Assembly (NCBI GenBank): GCA_027310505.1
Contig: DAIDAS010000465.1
Span: 1 to 5,941, forward strand
DNA from: a bacterium
Lineage (GTDB): Bacteria; Pseudomonadota; Gammaproteobacteria; Burkholderiales; Methylophilaceae
Direction of reading: 5' to 3'
DNA: 5,941 bases
The notes beneath the pieces were generated by a model. It was given only the letters and a program-made list of their open reading frames with translations. It had not been told where the DNA came from and did no database searches. Below, piece by piece: positions 1-5,941 of the stretch (within the stretch, counting starts at the first letter, position 1; each line of letters opens with the position of its first letter). The position numbers and the translations under genes are program-made.

Positions 1-1
1 G

Positions 2-1063
2 TATCAGGAAATGCGTCGCCAGAGCAGCAGCCAAAACGAACTCACCTCTACCCTGGAGCGCTTTCAGCGTGCCGCGGGTGCCTTGCCGGATGGCGTGGTG
101 TTGCTGAACAACAGCGACCAGATCGATTGGTGCAACCATACGGCTGAGTTGCAATTGGGGTTAAGCCTGACGCAGGATACCGGGCAACCTATCGGTTATC
201 TGGTGCGCCAGGCTGAATTCAACGATTACCTCCAGGCCCACGAATACGGCGAGCCGATCAAACTCCAGTCGGTGCGCAACCCTGACGTTACGCTTGAAAT
301 CCAGCTGGTGCCGTTCGGAGACAACCAGAAACTGCTGTTGTGTCGTGACATTACCCCGCTGGAAAATATTGAAACCATGCGACGGGACTTTGTCGCCAAC
401 GTTTCCCACGAGCTTCGCACGCCGCTGACCGTGGTTGGCGGTTTTCTGGAAACGCTGGAAGACATGGACAGCGAGATGCCGGAAAGCACCCGCCACTATT
501 TTCACCTGATGCAGGAACAAACCGGCCGCATGCGCCGTCTGGTCGAAGACCTGCTGACGCTGTCGCGACTGGAAAGCGGCCAGAATATGCCGCAGGAAAC
601 CGACATCAACGTGCCGGCCATGTTGCGCATGGTGCTGACAGAGGGGCAAAGCCTCAGTGGCGGCCACCATCGACTATCGTTCGAGGCCGATGAATCGTTG
701 CATCTTCACGGTGCTCCGGAAGAATTGCACAGCGCGTTCGGTAACCTGGTGGCCAATGCCATCCGCTATACGCCGGACGGCGGTGAAATCAGCCTCGACT
801 GGCGTTTGCGCGGCAACGATGCCGTGTTCAGCGTGAGCGACACCGGCATCGGCATCGAACCGCAGCATCTCAACCGGCTGACAGAGCGCTTTTACCGCGT
901 GGATAGCAGCCGCTCCCGAGCCACCGGCGGCACCGGCCTGGGGTTGTCCATCGTCAAGCATATCCTGACCCGGCACCAGGCCCGGCTCGAGGTGGAAAGC
1001 GAGTATGGCAAGGGCAGCGTGTTCCGGGTGATATTCCCGATAGCGCGGGTCGTTCGTGCATAG
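2..1063 (+). CDS. phoR: Phosphate regulon sensor histidine kinase PhoR, 3' portion (5' end outside window)
   Basis: PhoR is the inner-membrane sensor kinase that, with the PhoU/Pst system, controls the response regulator PhoB during phosphate limitation. The reading frame is open to the window edge; three codons (Y-Q-E) precede the first Met at 11, so that Met is internal and the membrane-anchoring N-terminus is missing. Numbering from that Met, a PAS domain spans about 17-115 ('ALPDGVVLL'). The HisKA H-box 'FVANVSHELRTPLTVV' follows, with phospho-acceptor His133 (codon 407-409). The HATPase domain has the N-box 'GNLVANAIRYTPDGG' (Asn245), the G1 box 'DTGIGI' at 277-282 and the G2 box 'GGTGLGL' at 306-312. 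All catalytic boxes are intact. Full-length PhoR is usually about 430 residues, so roughly 80 are probably missing. phoB would be expected upstream. Local G+C is higher than in the genes that follow. Confidence 0.95.
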   Translation, partial: YQEMRRQSSSQNELTSTLERFQRAAGALPDGVVLLNNSDQIDWCNHTAELQLGLSLTQDTGQPIGYLVRQAEFNDYLQAHEYGEPIKLQSVRNPDVTLEIQLVPFGDNQKLLLCRDITPLENIETMRRDFVANVSHELRTPLTVVGGFLETLEDMDSEMPESTRHYFHLMQEQTGRMRRLVEDLLTLSRLESGQNMPQETDINVPAMLRMVLTEGQSLSGGHHRLSFEADESLHLHGAPEELHSAFGNLVANAIRYTPDGGEISLDWRLRGNDAVFSVSDTGIGIEPQHLNRLTERFYRVDSSRSRATGGTGLGLSIVKHILTRHQARLEVESEYGKGSVFRVIFPIARVVRA

Positions 1064-1103
1064 GGAGAGCTGTTCCAGTAAAATTTAGTTTTATTCTTGG
1101 TCT

Positions 1104-1107
1104 GGGG
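1104..1107 (+). promoter_or_regulatory. Probable ribosome binding site deciding the dehydrogenase start
   Basis: A GGGG tract ends 5 bases before ATG 1113 and can pair with part of the anti-Shine-Dalgarno sequence. The alternative in-frame GTG at 1107 overlaps this tract and has no purine-rich stretch at a useful distance. This favours 1113 over 1107 as the start. Confidence 0.5.
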
Positions 1108-1112
1108 TGGCG

Positions 1113-2375
1113 ATGACAAAAATCGCGGTGGTGGGTTTGGGCTACGTGGGGTTACCTCTTGCGGTCGAGTTCGGCAAACATTATCCAACCGTGGGGTTTG
1201 ATATCAGTCCGGCCCGGATTGCTGAACTCAAAAGCGGCAAAGATCATACGCTTGAAGTCGATGAGGATGAGCTCGCTGAAGCAACCCAACTCACTTATAC
1301 CGATAACATCGAAGATATTGCTGCTTGCAATACCTATATCGTGACTGTGCCCACTCCAGTGGACAAGTACAACAGGCCTGATTTGACACCGTTGACCAAG
1401 GCCAGCGAGACGCTGGGCAAGGTGATCAAAAAAGGCGATGTCGCTATCTATGAATCCACCGTCTACCCCGGCGCGACGGAGGAAGATTGTATCCCGGTTA
1501 TAGAACGCGTTTCCGGCCTCAAATTCAACGTCGATTTCTTCGCGGGCTATAGTCCTGAGCGCATTAATCCCGGTGACAAGGAGCATCGTTTCACCACCAT
1601 CAAAAAAGTGACGTCAGGCTCTACCCCGGAGATCGCAGATTTTGTCGATAAACTATATGCCAGTGTTGTCGTTGCCGGTACCCACAAGGCCAGCTCTATT
1701 AAAGTCGCAGAAGCTGCAAAGATAATCGAAAACACCCAGCGTGACCTCAATATCGCCTTGGTCAATGAACTATCACTGATTTTCAATATCATGGGCATTG
1801 ATACTGAAGCCGTACTGCAGGCAGCCGGAACCAAATGGAACTTTCTTCCTTTCCATCCGGGATTGGTCGGGGGGCACTGTATCGGAGTCGATCCTTATTA
1901 CCTCACGCATAAGGCACAATCCTTGGGATATCACCCCGAAGTTATTTTGGCAGGGCGCCGTATCAACGACCGGATGGGAAAACACGTGGCCGATCAGGTT
2001 GCTCGCTTGATGACCAAAAAACGGATTCATATGGTGGGCTCGCGAGTTTTGGTTATGGGCCTGACTTTCAAGGAGAACTGTCCTGACCTTCGCAACAGTA
2101 AAGTCATCGATATTATTAAAGAACTGAAGACATTTAATGCAGATGTCGATGTATACGATCCTTGGATTGATGTGATGGAGGCGCAGCGCGAATATGGGGT
2201 GACCCCCATCGCCAAGCCTGAGGCCGGCACTTATGATGCTGTAGTGCTAGCAGTTGGCCATGAGCAGTTCAGGGCGATGGGACTGGATAACATACGGGCG
2301 TTATGCAGGCCAGACCATGTCATTTATGACGTGAAGTATCTGTTCCCAGCAGATCAAGTGGATGGTAGGCTGTAG
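1113..2375 (+). CDS. tviB: Nucleotide-sugar 6-dehydrogenase, TviB/WbpO type (UDP-HexNAc to UDP-HexNAcA)
   Basis: This is a 420-residue cytoplasmic member of the UDP-glucose/GDP-mannose dehydrogenase family. Such enzymes use two NAD+ to oxidise C6 of a UDP-sugar to a uronic acid. The N-terminal Rossmann motif 'GLGYVG' is at residues 8-13. 'YESTVYPG' and 'YSPERINPGD' follow, then the central helix 'AEAAKIIENTQRDLN' with the conserved Lys203 and Asn207. The catalytic Cys256 sits in 'GLVGGHCIGVDPYYL' (codon 1878-1880). The C-terminal domain carries 'LTFKENCPDLRNS' and 'VYDPW'. From memory the whole chain resembles Salmonella TviB (UDP-GlcNAc dehydrogenase) and Pseudomonas WbpO (UDP-GalNAc dehydrogenase) more than Ugd, but substrate cannot be fixed from sequence alone. 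ATG 1113 is preferred over GTG 1107 because of the GGGG tract before it. It lies 49 bp after phoR with no visible terminator between, and appears to open the polysaccharide cluster. G+C is much lower than in phoR. Confidence 0.92.
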   Translation: MTKIAVVGLGYVGLPLAVEFGKHYPTVGFDISPARIAELKSGKDHTLEVDEDELAEATQLTYTDNIEDIAACNTYIVTVPTPVDKYNRPDLTPLTKASETLGKVIKKGDVAIYESTVYPGATEEDCIPVIERVSGLKFNVDFFAGYSPERINPGDKEHRFTTIKKVTSGSTPEIADFVDKLYASVVVAGTHKASSIKVAEAAKIIENTQRDLNIALVNELSLIFNIMGIDTEAVLQAAGTKWNFLPFHPGLVGGHCIGVDPYYLTHKAQSLGYHPEVILAGRRINDRMGKHVADQVARLMTKKRIHMVGSRVLVMGLTFKENCPDLRNSKVIDIIKELKTFNADVDVYDPWIDVMEAQREYGVTPIAKPEAGTYDAVVLAVGHEQFRAMGLDNIRALCRPDHVIYDVKYLFPADQVDGRL

Positions 2376-2422
2376 TAACGATAGAAAAAATCAATATTTT
2401 GAGTAAATCGTTGTTATGGCCG

Positions 2423-2457
2423 AAGTCAGAATGATTTGACCTGCCTTGTTCTGACTT
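2423..2457. repeat. Perfect 9-bp inverted repeat in the dehydrogenase-epimerase gap
   Basis: AAGTCAGAA at 2423-2431 and its exact reverse complement TTCTGACTT at 2449-2457 flank a 17-base spacer. As RNA the stem could extend inward by two G-U pairs and one A-U pair, leaving an 11-base loop. No T-run follows, so it is not a canonical intrinsic terminator. It lies in the 117-bp gap 2376-2492, the longest intergenic stretch in the window. A weak promoter-like pair (TTGTTC 2446-2451, 17-bp spacer, TAAATT 2469-2474) overlaps the right arm, so the repeat could be an operator, an mRNA stability or processing element, or chance. The repeat itself is certain; its role is unknown. Confidence 0.55.
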
Positions 2458-2492
2458 GATTGGCATCTTAAATTTCAGTTAAAACCCAGCCC

Positions 2493-3500
2493 ATGAAAAT
2501 TCTCATCACCGGCACCGCCGGATTTATCGGAAGTCGACTTGCCATTCGCCTGCTTGAGCGTGGTGATGAGGTGGTAGGTGTAGATAATCTCAACGATTAC
2601 TACGATGTGAGGCTCAAAGAAGCCCGTCTGAGGTGCGTGAAGCCGTATGCCGGATTTACGGATGTGCGAGCCGATATCCATGACCGACAGGCGATGGAGG
2701 GGGTTTTTGCCCAATACAAGCCTCAGCGCGTGGTAAATCTGGCAGCACAAGCCGGGGTGAGGTATTCGCTACAAAACCCATATGCCTATGTTGATTCCAA
2801 TTTGCTGGGTTTCGTCAATATTCTAGAAAACTGCAGGCATCACCACGTCGAGCATCTGGTCTATGCCTCCAGTTCCAGCGTATATGGAGGCAACACCAAA
2901 CTACCTTTCTCCGAGCACGACAACATTGATCATCCAGTGAGTCTCTACGCTGCAACCAAAAAGGCCAATGAGTTGATGGCACATACCTATAGCCATTTGT
3001 TCGGTTTGCCAACTTCTGGGTTGCGATTCTTCACAGTTTATGGCCCGTGGGGGCGTCCAGACATGGCACTTTTCCTGTTTACCAAAGCCATTCTCGAAGG
3101 TCGTGCCATTGATGTGTTCAACCATGGCAACATGATGCGTGACTTCACCTATATCGATGACATTGTAGAGGGTGTGATCAGGGTTCTGGACAAGCCGGCG
3201 ACGGCCAATCCTCTGTTCGATGCGATGTTGCCTGATCCCGCTTCCAGCAATGCACCCTATCGCGTTTTCAATATTGGTAATAACCAGCCTGTCAAACTGA
3301 TGGAATACGTCGAGGCTATTGAGGCTGCGCTTGGGGTTGTCGCAGAAAAGAATTTTTTGCCCATGCAGCCGGGGGATGTGCCCGCGACTTATGCGGATAC
3401 TGTTGAATTGGATACATGGGTGGGATTCAAGCCTCAGACTCCGGTGAAACTTGGTGTGGCGCGTTTTGTTGATTGGTATCGTAACTACTATCAGGTTTGA
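2493..3500 (+). CDS. UDP-glucuronate 4-epimerase-type NAD-dependent epimerase (extended SDR)
   Basis: This is a 335-residue extended short-chain dehydrogenase/reductase, the usual length for bacterial UDP-GlcA 4-epimerases (LpsL/Cap1J/GAE group). These enzymes interconvert UDP-glucuronate and UDP-galacturonate through a transient 4-keto intermediate using tightly bound NAD+. The NAD-binding motif 'GTAGFIG' is at 7-13. The group hallmark 'DNLNDYYDVRLK' is at 31-42. 'AAQAGVRYSL', the Ser-rich catalytic segment 'ASSSSVYG' (125-132) and the YxxxK pair Tyr152/Lys156 (Tyr codon 2946-2948) follow. 'RFFTVYGPWGRPDMALF' and 'RDFTYIDDIVEG' mark the substrate-binding half. No residue appears missing. No clear Shine-Dalgarno precedes ATG 2493 (CCCAGCCC lies just upstream). 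The flippase begins 18 bp after its stop. The adjacent dehydrogenase is not an obvious UDP-glucose dehydrogenase, so either UDP-GlcA comes from elsewhere or this enzyme works on the N-acetylated uronate. Confidence 0.9.
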   Translation: MKILITGTAGFIGSRLAIRLLERGDEVVGVDNLNDYYDVRLKEARLRCVKPYAGFTDVRADIHDRQAMEGVFAQYKPQRVVNLAAQAGVRYSLQNPYAYVDSNLLGFVNILENCRHHHVEHLVYASSSSVYGGNTKLPFSEHDNIDHPVSLYAATKKANELMAHTYSHLFGLPTSGLRFFTVYGPWGRPDMALFLFTKAILEGRAIDVFNHGNMMRDFTYIDDIVEGVIRVLDKPATANPLFDAMLPDPASSNAPYRVFNIGNNQPVKLMEYVEAIEAALGVVAEKNFLPMQPGDVPATYADTVELDTWVGFKPQTPVKLGVARFVDWYRNYYQV

Positions 3501-3518
3501 TGCTGTGCCGAATGCCAT

Positions 3519-4823
3519 ATGAAAAAGCAACTGATCTTGGTTTCCGTCTGGACGCTGCTTGCCCAGTTGGCTGCTTTTGGTAAGGTCTGGTTGACCGCGA
3601 AGCTGTTCGGTGTCGGGCCGGAGCTTGATGGCTACAACCTGGGTTTTGTGCTGCCCTCCCTGATTAGTGGAACCCTATCGGGTTTTTTGCAGACAGGATT
3701 GTTCCCGGTATATGCAAAATTACGTGCGCAAGGCGACGATGTCCGGGTCGGGCAATTCGAGCGCTTGATTCTAGTGCTGGTACTCTCTGTGGCGGCCTGT
3801 GTGGCATTGCCCTTGATCCTTGGGGCAGGGGTGGTTGCCGGTATGCTTACGCATGACAGTACTGCTGCGGTGCGGCAGTGGACTGCATTTGTCCTGCCAT
3901 GGGCTGCTGTGATGATACTGTTGAACAGTATTGGCGATTATCTGGGATATCTCATGGCATTTCGCGGCCGCTACAATGTGGTGGTGGCTGCCCCGATTGC
4001 TAATGCAATGCTCGGGATTGCTCTGTTGCTGGCTTGGCCTGAAAGCGGAATGCTAAATCTTGTGCTGGGCACGATTGCAGGGTTGCTGTTGCAGGTGCTG
4101 ATCTGCCTGGTCGCGGTCCAGGGTGTCGGCTTCCGGTTGTTTGGGTCTCGCGTTGGTGTTTTAAGTTTCGCTACAGAATTTAAACAAATCGCACACCTCG
4201 GGGTTTGGATTCTTCCTGGTGTGGTGTTTGCCAATTTGACAGCGACGCTGCCTACGATATTTGTGGCGCAGTATGGTGAGGGCGCAGTCGCTGCATTTGG
4301 CTATGCCTACCGATTTCACCAGAGCCTGATCCAATTACTGGTCATGGCGTCATCTCCAATTATTTTGGCGCATTTCAGTATCCTGGTTGTTCACGAGGAC
4401 TGGTCTGGGTCACGAGCGTTTTTGCGCAAGGCGTTGTGGGTTTCTGTTGTGATTGGGATGGGTGTTGGGCTGGGAGTTGTGCTGCTGGGAGAACCGGTCT
4501 TGCAGCTATTATTAGGCTATGGTCGATTTGATGCCGATGCTGTCAGTCGAGTTGCTACACAATGGACATGGCTTGCGTTGGGACTGGCGCCGGCGATCTA
4601 TGGAAACGTACTCGCGAAATACCTGCAGGCATTGGCACAGCCGCATTTGATGAGTGTGATGGCTTTTATCGGTTTAACTGCGTTCGTTAGTCTAGCAATG
4701 ATCGGGGGCGGGGTATTGCACGAACGTGCTGTTGCCATAGCGTTGACTGGGTCGTCTTTTCTCGTGGCAGGATTTGCCTGGAGATCTGCCATGTTGCGTA
4801 TTCGGATTTCAGCAACGGCTTGA
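3519..4823 (+). CDS. MurJ/MviN-like polysaccharide flippase (MOP superfamily)
   Basis: This 434-residue, very hydrophobic inner-membrane protein has about 12 likely transmembrane segments by eye (near 3-20, 41-60, 82-108, 122-146, 153-172, 178-201, 223-250, 268-290, 303-325, 347-369, 376-398 and 402-420). The MurJ-like pattern shows in 'AKLFGVGPELDGYNLGFVLPSL' (split here by residues 27-48), in 'LFPVYAKLR' at 61-69 and in 'LLGYGRFDADAV' at 331-342, which matches the MurJ 'ERGAFTxxD' region. MurJ itself is usually about 510 residues with 14 segments. This protein is shorter, and the N-terminal Arg-Asp pair and the later conserved Arg of MurJ do not appear at the matching places (Gly21-Lys22 and Ser54-Gly55 regions). 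Placement between sugar-nucleotide enzymes and a glycosyltransferase suggests it flips an undecaprenyl-linked oligosaccharide, as Wzx does. This is inference. It starts 18 bp after the epimerase with no strong Shine-Dalgarno, so translation may depend on coupling. Confidence 0.82.
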   Translation: MKKQLILVSVWTLLAQLAAFGKVWLTAKLFGVGPELDGYNLGFVLPSLISGTLSGFLQTGLFPVYAKLRAQGDDVRVGQFERLILVLVLSVAACVALPLILGAGVVAGMLTHDSTAAVRQWTAFVLPWAAVMILLNSIGDYLGYLMAFRGRYNVVVAAPIANAMLGIALLLAWPESGMLNLVLGTIAGLLLQVLICLVAVQGVGFRLFGSRVGVLSFATEFKQIAHLGVWILPGVVFANLTATLPTIFVAQYGEGAVAAFGYAYRFHQSLIQLLVMASSPIILAHFSILVVHEDWSGSRAFLRKALWVSVVIGMGVGLGVVLLGEPVLQLLLGYGRFDADAVSRVATQWTWLALGLAPAIYGNVLAKYLQALAQPHLMSVMAFIGLTAFVSLAMIGGGVLHERAVAIALTGSSFLVAGFAWRSAMLRIRISATA

Positions 4824-4898
4824 TCAAAGGGGTGAAATATTCCTTATGCGGGTGATTCGTGCATCACAAGTAAAAAATCATGATAGGGATATGGTTCA

Positions 4899-5579
4899 AT
4901 GACTGATCGCTGGCACGACTATTTTGACAATCAAGGGGTCTTTCAGTCTGCATGGCTGAAAACTGCGGTCGGCCATTGGGGGTTTCACGAAACCCTCTAC
5001 GGAATGATTCAGCGCTATTGCCCCCCCCCAGCTCGGATACTGGATGTGGGTAGTGGCCCGGGCTGGACGGATGCTTATCTGGCCTCTGCTGGATATGAGG
5101 TCACTGGTATAGACAATGAAGCAAGGCTGGTGGAGTTGGCATCTGGTCTTGCGATGAGATTAGGGAGTGCGGCTTGTTTCGAGCAGGCCGATGCATTCGA
5201 TTTGCGGTCATATTATGACCGTTATGACTTCGTCTTTTCCTGCGGAGTGTTGGAGCATTTCGATCGTGATGTCACGATTCGTTTGCTTCAGGAGCAGGCC
5301 CGGTGTGCGCCTTGTGTATTGATCCAGATTCCGACCCGTTATACCGCTTACACGGGCGAGATTACTGATGAACGCATTTACACGGTAAAGGAGTTGCGCA
5401 GCATTGTTGAAGACGCTGGCTTGAAGGTCGTTGCAGCATTTGGCTATGGTGACGTCACAGTAACACCCTTCCAGATATGGTTGCGACGGTTGCTGCCCAG
5501 AGGGCTATGGCGTTGGCTGCAGAATCGGGGTTTTGCCTACAGCATCGCAGTAATTGGGGTGAGGGCGGATGTTGTTTGA
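4899..5579 (+). CDS. Class I SAM-dependent methyltransferase of the polysaccharide cluster
   Basis: This 226-residue protein probably transfers a methyl group from S-adenosylmethionine. SAM-binding motif I 'ILDVGSGPGWTD' is at 47-58. The acidic end of strand 2 is Asp72 in 'VTGIDNEARLVELA'. 'EQADAFDL' (95-102) and the motif 'DFVFSCGVLEHFD' (110-122) follow, typical of methyltransferase type 11/12 domains. The C-terminus has an amphipathic or hydrophobic stretch 'PFQIWLRRLLPRGLWRWL' (190-207) that might contact the membrane. Substrate is unknown; from context a sugar of the surface glycan is plausible (O-methylation), but a non-sugar substrate is not excluded. ATG 4899 is preceded by AGGG at 4885-4888, about 10 bases upstream, and an in-frame stop (TAG 4884-4886) rules out longer forms. 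A run of nine C residues lies in codons 41-44, just before motif I. The next gene starts 18 bp after the stop. Confidence 0.85.
   Translation: MTDRWHDYFDNQGVFQSAWLKTAVGHWGFHETLYGMIQRYCPPPARILDVGSGPGWTDAYLASAGYEVTGIDNEARLVELASGLAMRLGSAACFEQADAFDLRSYYDRYDFVFSCGVLEHFDRDVTIRLLQEQARCAPCVLIQIPTRYTAYTGEITDERIYTVKELRSIVEDAGLKVVAAFGYGDVTVTPFQIWLRRLLPRGLWRWLQNRGFAYSIAVIGVRADVV
5021..5029 (+). repeat. Homopolymeric C9 tract inside the methyltransferase gene
   Basis: Nine consecutive C residues encode the end of Cys41, Pro42, Pro43 and part of Pro44. With one extra C the frame reaches TAG at codon 52; with one fewer it reaches TAG at codon 71. Either change would remove the SAM-binding core. The tract length is directly visible. 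Slipped-strand switching is a possibility, not shown. Confidence 0.9.
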
Positions 5580-5597
5580 TCCCACGGTGTCTGCAGC

Positions 5598-5941
5598 ATG
5601 ATGGCCCAGGCGCCAAGGATACTGTTTGCAATTTCATCCCTGTCGGCAGGCGGTGCGGAGAGGGTTGTTTCTGAAATTGCCAATGCCTGGGCAGAGAAGG
5701 GCTGGCAGGTCGGTATCCTGACGTTCTCAGGCTGGAGTGCAGACCACTATTCTCTGCATTCAGCCATCAGTCGTATCAAGCTGGATCTGCTGTGGGATAG
5801 CCGGTCCCTATGGCGCAGCCTGATGGACAATTGGCAACGAAGTCGCGCTATTCGCCAGGCTGTTCGCGAATTTAATCCGGAAGTGGTGATCAGTTTTATA
5901 GATCAGACCAACGTTCGAATTTTAGTTGCGTTGGTAGGTTC
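5598..5941 (+). CDS. GT4-type glycosyltransferase, N-terminal part (3' end outside window)
   Basis: An open frame of 114 complete codons runs off the right edge. The protein starts M-M-A-Q and then shows the first beta strand 'RILFAISSLSAGGAERVV' (7-24), whose 'GGAER' at 18-22 is typical of the N-terminal Rossmann domain of GT4/GT-B glycosyltransferases. Helix 'SEIANAWAEKGWQVGILTF' (25-43), a segment 'DHYSLH' (49-54) and 'EVVISFIDQTNVRILVAL' (95-112) follow, a pattern found in GT4 enzymes related to the PglH/PglJ and WbnH-like group. These transfer a sugar from a nucleotide donor to a lipid-linked acceptor on the cytoplasmic face of the inner membrane. The donor and acceptor cannot be told because the C-terminal nucleotide-binding domain is missing. 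Tandem ATGs at 5598 and 5601 make the exact start uncertain; GGTG at 5586-5589 is a weak ribosome-binding candidate. It is 18 bp after the methyltransferase stop and in the same frame, so the two are probably co-transcribed. Confidence 0.85.
   Translation, partial: MMAQAPRILFAISSLSAGGAERVVSEIANAWAEKGWQVGILTFSGWSADHYSLHSAISRIKLDLLWDSRSLWRSLMDNWQRSRAIRQAVREFNPEVVISFIDQTNVRILVALVG

Noticed and set aside
161..670. 169-codon reverse-strand open frame opposite phoR
   Set aside because: It lies wholly within a gene with intact kinase motifs, and its translation is rich in His/Gln/Arg with no recognisable domain. It is a shadow of phoR codon usage.
1036..1049. CCCG/CGGG hairpin at the end of phoR as a terminator
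   Set aside because: The stem is only 4 bp, lies inside the coding region and has no adjacent T-run.
1070..1091. Possible Pho box upstream of the dehydrogenase (CTGTTCC followed by A/T-rich sequence)
   Set aside because: Only the first half-site partly matches the CTGTCAT repeat; the second half-site 11 bases on does not match.
2387..2400. A/T-only hairpin AAAAT/ATTTT just after the dehydrogenase stop
   Set aside because: Five A-T pairs give too weak a stem to act as a terminator.
2901..3530. 209-codon reverse-strand open frame opposite the epimerase
   Set aside because: It is fully antisense to a well-supported SDR gene and shows no recognisable motif.
4852..4867. GTGAT/ATCAC hairpin with a 6-base loop between the flippase and the methyltransferase
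   Set aside because: A 5-bp stem is expected by chance in a 75-bp gap, and no T-run follows, so neither a terminator nor an operator is supported.
5577..5600. Methyltransferase and glycosyltransferase in the same frame, separated by a single TGA, as a broken fusion gene
   Set aside because: The glycosyltransferase has its own tandem ATGs directly before its first beta strand, and the methyltransferase appears complete. Being in the same frame occurs one time in three by chance.

Overview
The window looks like chromosomal DNA from a Gram-negative proteobacterium. The PhoR C-terminal half resembles beta- or gammaproteobacterial PhoR in its H-box context and its 'TERFYRVD' and 'GGTGLGLSIVKH' blocks. 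I lean towards a betaproteobacterium, but this is an impression from protein similarity, not a placement. All six supported genes lie on the + strand.

Layout: (1) positions 2-1063 hold the 3' portion of phoR, the phosphate-regulon sensor kinase and a housekeeping gene. (2) After a 49-bp gap a surface-polysaccharide locus begins. Its genes are a TviB/WbpO-type UDP-sugar 6-dehydrogenase (1113-2375), a UDP-glucuronate 4-epimerase-type SDR enzyme (2493-3500), a MurJ/MviN-like MOP-superfamily flippase (3519-4823), a class I SAM-dependent methyltransferase (4899-5579), and the first 114 codons of a GT4-type glycosyltransferase (5598 to the window end). The intergenic gaps are 117, 18, 75 and 18 bp, which fits one operon or two closely linked units. 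No intrinsic terminator was recognised anywhere.

How the genes fit together (inference): the dehydrogenase and epimerase make UDP-activated uronic acids. Glycosyltransferases, the first being the partial gene at the right edge, assemble a lipid-linked repeat unit, which the methyltransferase may decorate. The MurJ-like protein would move the unit across the inner membrane. This matches a capsule, O-antigen or exopolysaccharide cluster containing acidic sugars. Composition falls after phoR: hand counts give 37/60 G+C at 841-900 but 24/60 at 1741-1800 and 19/60 at 2101-2160. That is common where variable polysaccharide loci adjoin core genes.

The most notable details are a run of nine C residues inside the methyltransferase gene (possible slipped-strand switching or a sequencing-error hotspot), a perfect 9-bp inverted repeat in the longest intergenic gap, and a flippase related to MurJ that seems to lack its signature basic residues. 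I see no clearly new multi-gene system. The window is a recognisable polysaccharide locus edge with a few unusual local features.
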